Origin: Incurvaria masculella
Lineage: Eukaryota > Arthropoda > Insecta > Lepidoptera > Incurvariidae
Direction: 5' to 3'
Assembly (NCBI GenBank): GCA_946894095.1
Contig: OX335645.2
Location: 12,237,001 to 12,301,000, forward strand
DNA length: 64,000 bases
A program made the translations under genes and the position numbers. The notes beneath the pieces were generated by a model. It was not told where the DNA came from. It did no database searches and saw only the letters and a list, made by a program, of their open reading frames with translations. Positions 24,039 through 33,700 of the stretch are shown here, piece after piece (the first letter of the stretch is position 1; the number at the start of each line of letters is the position of its first letter).

Positions 24039-24763
24039 CTGTGACTCAGCAAATAATTATTGCATGGAAGTTCATTTCTCAAAATAATTATAAGTTTTGT
24101 TTGAGGTAGCCTCAGCCAGTTATCCTTTAAGGACCATATTCTGTTAAAAGTAATGTGGTAATTTAGTATTCACTTCATAAGTAATTTCTAGATGGATTTT
24201 GAGGTAATAAAATTGTTTTTCATTACCCACAAGTTTCTTCCCTCGTGGGTTGATCATCACCAACTTTAAAACTATCATTCTTTTTCCAATGTGAAGTTTT
24301 GTTTTTAGAATACCTTACTACACTTAAAAATCTATTTACAGAATGATGAGTTAGTCTCTGCAATTATTGTTTCAAAAATAAATTTGTGTCTGCTCCAGAT
24401 TCTCTATTCGACGGAAAATGTTTTTCTAATCGCATTATGATACCACTTTGTGTATTACTGTTAAACCTAAAATGGGAATAATAAATAAGAATACAAAAAT
24501 ATGTTGGTCTCCCGCGCTTCTACATATGTTCATGCATTTCAAACTAAGAAGTGTGCCATTCCTATTGCGATCAAAGCAGAAAATATTACCTGTGTAATGG
24601 ATAAAGTGTGAACATGCTGCTTTAGAGTGGTTGACCTATAAGGTTATGATTATCACGCCTGGGGTCAGTAATCTCTAGTATAGTCTCGAGATAAAGTGGT
24701 GTCAATATGCGATTCCAAGCAGACTGTCACGCTGTGCGTCATGAAAAAACACCCGTGTATGGT

Positions 24764-27700
24764 TTAATACGCGAATCTCATGGACTCCTTGTGTCCGAGT
24801 TTTTCGAGGTTGGGTATACAGGCGTAGGTAATCATAGGCGGCGGACCGCACATGAGGGTGAAGACGTCTTCGGCCGGAGCGAACAGGTGCTCCCGCAGCA
24901 TGTCCTCGCTGATGAAGCCAGTGCTGTACTTCCAGCCTGCCAACATGAGAAGATTCTCGTGAATGCTTTTTTTTTGTCTACAGTAACCATTCCCACTGTT
25001 CTAACCCCTACTGCCACCCTCAAACCTTGCTAGTTGTTGGTACCATCGCATTGGATGAAAAGATGGTCGAAGCGGCAATAAAAAATGTACGTGTTTTCCA
25101 TCCAGTTCTTAAAGGGAAGGTCCTGGCATGGCACCTAATACCTTCGGGAATGTGGTGTATCGGGCTAATATCATAACGGTAGTTGTGTGGTTTTAGTCAT
25201 CGCGTCAGGTTGCAAAATAAAAAAAATTAGAAATTAAACTAGATTTAAGGGAGACGAATGTTAATAGTACGGCCAGAGTTCGATTTAATGCAAGAAGATT
25301 GGTGCACTCCATCCTTAAGGTTCTTAGGTAGGTTTGACAGTAGCATACATAGTAACTTACGTTACAAATTTCTGTATTTCAATGGTAATTACAAAAAAAA
25401 ATTGTTTTTACTTGCATACCTATTTCTGCGCAGTCGGTCTCTTTTTCAGTAGTGCAGATAATGTACAATGTACCGTGCAGTAACTGTGTCGGGCTCGAGA
25501 GCTCCGAACACACGGCGCGCACGATCTGCAGCATCAGTGTGATGCCTGTGTCATCTGCATAATTTACCTTCAGGCGCACGGTCGACGGTGAACCACAGCT
25601 TGAAGCGGTCGCCGTACTGCTGCTCGTACTTGTGCAGCTCGTCGCGCAGCAGAATGTCCTGCTCTGACTGGTTCGCAAACAGCAATCGCAACTGTGTCGG
25701 GTCCGAGGGCTCCGAACACACGGCGCGCACGAGTTGCAGCATTGGTGTGATGCCGGTACCACCTGCATAACATTACACTTGAAATGGATTCTATGCAGTC
25801 TTCGAGGCTGTTCACTCTGGAGAGTAAAAAAAGAAGATAAATGAGCAAGAACTGAAAATGTTTGTGCGAAATTACACTTTACACTGTGAGACAAAAGCAA
25901 TATTGCTTAGAAGGAATATATTTGTTCCCCGCCGGCCCGAATGCAGTTGCCAGTATGCATCTGTACAATAATAATATTATCTTGAAGAAAAGTTTATATT
26001 TTTTATGTATATCAAAAAAGAATACGAAAATAAGTAGCAAACTTTAAAAACAAGCCATGCAGAAATAAATACAAATATACTTGTTAAACGACTGGATGGT
26101 GACATTATTTAAATCTCACCAGCAATGAGGTTGACTTTTTTAACAGTAGTCTTAACAGGTGGGTCCTTCCTTAGCTTCTTGATAAGGAAGGTACCGTTGC
26201 CGGTATACTGCAGACGGCCGGAGGGACCACGCACGTCGATCGTTTCTCCCAGCTGCAGGCTTTCCAGGTGTTGCGACATCTTGCCGCCTTCAGGGAACTT
26301 TGGGTGGACATTCTTGAAGTATACCTGCAATTCGGTCGGCCTGCATCATTGACAATAATAAACGATGGGGTTGATTTTTTTGTTCTTAATTCTAGGTTTG
26401 GTTAGGTGGATCTCAATGAGTGCTGCAACTATTAGCAGTTTAGTGTGTATATCTATGTGTGTATATATATCTATACAGCTTTTTTGGGCAAAAGAGTAGA
26501 GCATACAGGGTTTTAAAAATACATAAAGATGATGAAAAACAGTAAGTGGCACATGGCAACATTCAAGATGTTTTTGAGACTGGAAGCAATCGCTGGATTC
26601 GGAGCATACCGACAAGGATTTTGGAACACATGAAGATGACTAAAAACAGCAAGTGGTACAAGTGAGCGACATGTAATCATGTTTTTGAGGGTAGGAGCAA
26701 TCACTGGATTAGTTTGGAATGGACCACCCCATTAGTGGTGGAAAAAGACTATTTGGTCAGTGAATCATTTGCATCTCAAGAATGCAAACTTTAATGGTAA
26801 GACTATATCTCTGACTGGCTTGGACTCACTACTAGCGCATCATAAGAGACAACATACACGAAAACAAGGCAGGGAAGCTGACACTGTAAATTATATATGT
26901 ATGCAGCCTTGACCTAATTAAAATTTCAGCAGTCAATAGCCTTGAGGATTTTCAGGTCAAACTGTTTTTCAACCTTGACATGCGTTTACTAACGACCAAC
27001 TACGACATCATGAGACTGACCTTGACTACTAAGTCAACATATCCCTTCTCATCATCGCTGGAGACGGGTGTGTACGCGCGGATCACAAGGTCCTCGCCGA
27101 TCTTCGCCGAGAGGTGCACGTGCTGGCCGATGGGAAGACCTGAAGCAAGATTTGTTGCTAAATGAGAATTGCTGGGAATTGCAGTAGGACATGATGTCCC
27201 ATAGATTGAACAGAATTAACAATAATTATATGCATTAAAACTAAATAGGTTGTTATTGCGTCTTTGAAAGGTCAATCTGTTCCATAAATTTTAAAACATT
27301 GCGTAAAACAAATAAAAAAAATAACAATAAAGTTTTTGTAACTTAGAATATTAATATAAGAATACTTTGAGAGAGAACAGTTGATATGGTGTTTCTGGTG
27401 AACTACACTGATTCCAACTCATCAAAATTTCTCTTGATTGTTCCAATAATGTAAATGGTTTTTTTTATTGAAAAACATTTTAACATTACTGATAGTATAA
27501 CTATATATTTTTTATTTAATTAACCTCGAACATTTTTCTGCAATTTTTTACAGAAATGTCTAATGTAATGTAACTGGATAAAACAAGTTTTATCAATGAC
27601 ATATTATGATATATCACTAGTGTCCTATTACTCAAGAAGGCAGCCTCATATTTAATTAGGTGATCTACAATAACAGTCGATAAGAAATTTTCAAGTCAAG

Positions 27701-30700
27701 TAAAATGTTTTTAGAGTTCATAAAATAGATACATGGGCATTCATATGTAGTCGCTTCTTCATGCTTAAAATTAAAAAAAAAACCGGCTAAGTGCGAAGCG
27801 GACTGGCACACCAAGGGTTCCGTACTATCGTACCTACAGTCTTTTAATAAAAAAAACACGTTTTCCCGCCACTTTTTTATTTTACCTATTTATTGTTATA
27901 GCGGCAAAATAAATACACACTCTATTAAAATTTCAGCTTCCTATCTATTACGGTTCATGAGATACAGCCCTGTGACAGACGGACGGACGGACGGATAGCG
28001 GAGGCTTAGTAATAGGGTTCCGTTGGCACACTTTGGGTACGGAACCCTAATAAAATGTGTCAATAAAATCAGTATCGTCATCATTATCTATTAGAGTTTT
28101 GTTGCAAGGCCCTGACAATATATGCACATGGAATGTGACATGTATGCATGCGTCACCTTCTATCATTTACTTTATCTTTTATTAGTTTAGAGTAGTGGGG
28201 ATTATATGCAGCATTCGGTCTCAGAGTAGGCGTAGATTCTTTGGCCGCTTGGTGAATGAGCTTGTAGACTGATTCGATGGCTGTTTCAACGCTGTCTATG
28301 TCATTAAGCGGTGAGTTTAGATTTATAGATTCCGAAATTTTGGTTTTATATCTCCAGAAGATCTGGAACCTCTGGCCAGTATGTAGGAACTCCGTGTGAG
28401 GTGCAGTTACTGTTTAGGTCATTCATAGCTGCATACAGTTGACGACCTCGTGGTAAGGTAAGTCTGGAGCCCCAGTACACATGTTTTGCATTCCAGTCAC
28501 CACCGCAAATGTATCTGCTACCTAGCGTGTTAAAGTAGGTTTTGAAGTCGTCATTTGTAATGACGTGTCTAGGTGGGCAGTAGATAGCAGGCACTGTTGT
28601 TTCTGCTTTGTTGTCTTGAATTCTGATTGAAGTTGCCTGTACCTTGTCAGTTTTATAATTATCAAGGGCGTAATGTTTGATGTTCTCTTTTATTATCACT
28701 GCGTTTCCTCCGTGTGAGTTACCAGAGGGGTGGTTCGTAATGTACGACGTTGAGATTAGGGCCACATCAATTATTTCGGTTTTCATGAATAGTTCCAGTT
28801 CCTGTCGACGCCCTGCGTCTGTCTATATGCACATGTTGGAGCAACGCAATCCAGCTCCAATCCAACAAATGGGTCCACATATTTTTCCGCAGCAACAAAA
28901 CTTGCAGGTGCATGATATTAATTACAGTATTGACAGTGGTATATATGGGTTATAAAAAGTTTTTTTTACTTTTTCAGCCCCAGTTCTCTAGGTCCAATTT
29001 GTTTCCTCGCCACAATTAAACTAGATGGAAAATACACATTGAATGCTGGGGCTGAACGAGGTGGTAAATACATCACTGTATTGATCGTGAGACCAACATA
29101 TTTATGGAGTGGAACGCATCGTAACTAGTCTTATCTTTTTTTGGGTTTGTTTAGCCCCACACAAGACGGCGGTGCTTACTTTTTACTAATTGTACCGAAG
29201 TACGGCTTGGTATTTCCCGCAACTTTGGGACTACTTGGCATCACGCTAAATCGCCAGAGGTGCGACCAATGGAATAAAATACTTATTACTTGAGAACCAA
29301 TTACTCGATTTAATGTAGCAGTGCAAGTGCAGAAAGGTTCTGGCGGCAAATGCTTTTTTTTTTAAATCAAGCGTCAACGAAGCTCTAAATGGGAATTATT
29401 GGATGTTTCTCATTAAATCATGCTATTTCGGCTCAAACGCTCTTGATTAAATTTGGAAGATGAATACATTGTCCTGCACCAGTTTGACCCTATTTTTTTG
29501 ACATTATTTTACCAGCCATGTGGGCCACTTTTTATCCATGAAATCATTTAGCCGACACTAACCCGAGCGGAGCCGGGTACCGCAGCTGGTCTAGGTATAA
29601 TCTTAAACACTGTGTTACTAGGAGGCATTGATTACGGGAGAACTCCAAATTATGGGTATACAGCAGGTGGCGAAATTGGAAGACGAAATAACTGCGAATG
29701 GTATGTTTTGCTGGTTCGGGTCCAGCCTTGCAGTATATTTGTAAAGTAGTTATTTTTACAGGGCTCTGCCTTTGATTAACGTATCCTTGCTTCGCAGTCC
29801 ATTATACATACATATAAGCTTGCAAAATTGTGTCCATTCATAACAAAAAACAGTCGTGTAAATTGTTTGGGGAGTGTATGGGTACAGAAGAGCTGCAACC
29901 CGAATTAAAGAGTATTAGATTATTTACTGGTTATACATTTTCAGTCAACTTTGACGCACCATCGCTCGGAAACTATAATATGTATCCAAATGTATGTGGT
30001 ATTTTTTACAGGTAATTTATTGACCAATAATTTAGTGTTAGACCGTTTTGTCCCAACTTATATATTTTTCCTGAAAATTGGGAAAATCTGTGCAATGAGA
30101 CACTTTTCGAGGGGGAGGAGGGGGTGAAGCTGGTTGCGGGAGGGGGTGGAGGGAGAGTTGTGTATTATAATGTACTCACATATAGGTATAACCCAACAGC
30201 AATAAAACAAAATTATAAATTTTGCCGTTTTGTCCATACATTGAAATCTATAAGGAATAGATTAAATGGTAATAATTTTAAATGGGTTGGTACCGCCGCA
30301 TTGAATATGATGTGGCTAAAGCGAAGATAAAAACAACAGGTTTGGTCCAGTTTAATGCTGCTTTGCCTAAAAAGGAAAGTGAAAACGCACATAAATATCC
30401 ATAAATGGTTTAAACTTTGGCAATTACTTCTTGTAGGTTGAGGGGGCATAAGACCCTAGAACGACCATATCCATTAAATGATTGTTTTGTATTATTAGTT
30501 TTCTTAATAAGTACTTATCTTATAGTTATTGGAAAAACTTGATATTAGCTGTCGGTCCGTCCGTCCGTCCGTCCGTCCGTCCGTCCGCCCGTCCGTCACA
30601 GGGCTGCTTTTCATGAACCGTAATAGGTAGGCAGCTGAAATTTTCAAACATTGTGTATTTATTTTGCCACTATAACAACAAATAGGTAAAGTTAAAAAAA

Positions 30701-33700
30701 ATCTAAAAATAAAAGGATGCGCCCATACAAAAAACGTGATTCTTTAGTATTAAATCTTGTACGAAGGTATGGAACCCTTCGTGTATGATTTTTTTTTTTA
30801 TTGTGGTCTTCACAACTCATAACTAATATATTTTTTTAATTTATTTCTCTTATTGCACATTCTCATTTATGAAAAATACTATGAATGGAATCTTAAACTT
30901 ACCTACCAAGTTATGATTGCAATAGTAGGCCATTGTAGGCAAAGATTAATTATATTGATAAAATTCCCTCGTGTTATCTATCACGTAATGCTATAATGGT
31001 AATTATTCTTGTCATGTAATCATTATAATACATATATGTGGCTTTAATCTTCAGACAGCAAGTCATTAGGATGTGTTCATAATGGCTAGGCTAAAGTGCC
31101 AGCCTCGGTAGCTCAGTGGTGCGACATCTTGCGATTCGATAAGCTGGTTGAAACACTTCTAAACGCAGTTGGGTTCTGGATTGGTGACCATTTTCAACCG
31201 TTGAGGCTGGCCGTGGTTCGGATTCCACGTAAATCTTTAGCTTCCCTTCACGGCGTGAAGTCATGCATGTACGTCTGTTTAAAGGAAACACTATTGCTTA
31301 CTTTATACTAAGTCTTGAGTTTTATATCTTTTTAGTGGGATCATCCATTTCTTTGGTTTTGCTTACCACCATAAATTTATGCAATAAAATTCAAAGTGTA
31401 TTTTTTTATTAACATCATTGCTATTATTATGTGTAGAGAAGTGTATAAATCATACAAAAAACATAATAGCTTCCTACAGCTAGAGAGTAATGCATTCCAA
31501 ACTCAAACTACTAAACAATACAGATGAGTCAATGGCAACATTGAAATTGTGGTTATCACAAATAAATACCGAACATTTTAATTAACTCAAAGAGAAAATT
31601 GCTCTATCAACTTGACACCATAAAGGCCTTAAAACATTTATTCCCAGCTATTGTTATATACAGCAGAAGTAGGTAAACAGGTTTCTTCACTGTTGCTATT
31701 TACAAAGCTGAAATTCAGACCAGAGTTCAGCTAAGGTCAACCTACTTGACAATTCTAATGTTCCAAATAATATAAGTAGATGAATACAAATCTACTTCAG
31801 ATGCGATTAAAAAGCATCCACTATGTGTGGTGTTGGAAAGAAAAGGGGTCGTGTGCACTTGTGGGTGCACATTGTGGAAGCCGCTGCTCATATTATATCT
31901 GACATAACAAGGTCGTCTTCGAAACTTTTGCCAGTGTCACATGTCTACAAAATGTCCGATTGGAATGCGCTCGCCCTGGAGATTATATGAAACCGGGCTG
32001 AAACACACTGCTACGCTCATTTATTAGATATTTGTATTGCAGAACTATTGTTGAGGTTTTGAGGTGATCAAGTTCCCTACAATCACTCGTGCCTGTTTCC
32101 TCACTCATAAAAGATATTGAGTTTTTTGGATGTACTGATCCAGAACCTTAAAAAGTAGAACCAAAATGTGGTGAGGTCTGCTGGGGTAGTTTATTCCTTC
32201 CCTTACCTTCGATTTGATTTATTTGTATTCATTTGTCAAAACATTGAGCACTTGCTTCAAACAGTTTCACCTGTCCCGTCCTGGATCCTCAGTCCCGAAC
32301 AAAGCTATATTATCATTGTTGTAAAAGTTACTTCATGGAAATCACCAATTTAGGATTAAATTAGATTACATTTCTAAAACTGCACTATTACTTAACTAAT
32401 CTTTCACCTGCAGTTGCGGCACAAAATCTCTTGGCGAGTGATGCCGTACTTGCCCGATGTGTTATGCCCCTATTGACGGATAGAGGCATCGTCAGGACCT
32501 TTTTCAGCACTGTGGAGTAAGGTTCGACGGTCCGGCTTGTCAAATGTATCATTAACATACCTAGTACATGTTCCGAGGATGGCAGACCGAACCGGTATCT
32601 TCTAGTATCATGGCTGATTTCTTCCTTCTCGATCAAGGGCAGAGGGTATTTTACATTAGGATCCTTTAGCGCTACAAGCTTCTTGTTCTTTTTCTTGCCG
32701 CCCCATAAGCAGTTGATGTTGGCAACAACCACCACTAGACCCACAACTGTCCCAATCGCTACGAGAATGGGTAGAACCTGAAATCAAAATAGTCTACATT
32801 AAAAACAAAAAAAATTAAGAAAAGCTTATTTAATTAGTAATGAAACATGGCTTGCCAGCATTGTCCAAAAGTAAAATGTTTGTGTGAACAAATCTGTCAG
32901 CTCAATCATCTCCTATTTCTCTATACAATAATTCAAAGATGGCATTAAAAGTTTGAAGTTTTCTTTTAAGAAGTTATAGCTATGCCCATATGTGTAGATA
33001 AAGATTGACATTGATATTTTTTTGCCGCTGCTTTTCTTCTGCTTGTTTCATCTTACATATTTTGCTACGAACTAAAATTCTACATATATATCATGTCGTC
33101 AGTATACTGATAAAACCCTTTAAGGTGGCCCAACCCGGCGGGACGAACTCATTCGCGGGCACGATACAAAACCGTGCTGTTGCGATCTGGGACCTTCTCT
33201 GTTTCAAAGAAAAAGACAGGCTCCGTGATGAGGAAGATGCAACATGTCCACAAAAAAGACAATGTGCATAGTGTATAATTTGATAAGATTTCCGAAAATT
33301 TTTATTACAAAACAACTTATAGCTAAAAGTAAACCACGACCGCTGTAGTCAAAAATCTAACTAAAACCAAAAAGATTATTAATCTTGATTAAATAAGCTA
33401 TGTCTGATGACTAATCTTTTTAAGATGTTCTTACTTTATCGTTGCGTAATCCACTTCCAAAGTTATTGTATAAAACGCGCGAAAAATTCGAACTTTCGGA
33501 CCCTATAACACATCTAGTTTAATCAAATAAAGCTATTTTGAGCAAAATTTTGGATCTCTGACAAGAAATATGGGCGTGATCTTCTTTCCCCTTTTGTATG
33601 GGGAGATGAGCGGGATGGGCCACCTTAAGTGTAGAATGAGAGTTTCGAGATAAATGGACTTGAAAGTTGAATAGCTCATAATGGTTGGTATATTGTCCAT

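Larger units (their letters stand above)
27140..32560 (-). other. Cytochrome b5 reductase intron 2, repeat-filled
   Basis: Holds two (GGAC)n-cored repeats, a jockey fragment, a Helitron-like 3' end and a SINE head, listed separately. The stretch 28813-29140 has an open stretch on the + strand (from the words [18 protein letters not shown]) that matches no family I know. 29600-30545 and 31265-32560 show nothing I recognise. Confidence 0.6.

Noticed and set aside
24707..25033. Plus-strand frame of 108 codons
   Set aside because: Antisense shadow of the last exon of cytochrome b5 reductase.
25379..25900. A 173-codon minus-strand frame over cytochrome b5 reductase exon 5
   Set aside because: It is read in a frame other than the enzyme's over the real exon and joins intron sequence; the true exon is 25568-25762.
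28677..28955. Plus-strand frame with [18 protein letters not shown]
   Set aside because: Its first half is antisense to a jockey endonuclease fragment. The second half looks protein-like but is about 40 codons, has no clear splice context and no family match, so it is not called as an exon.
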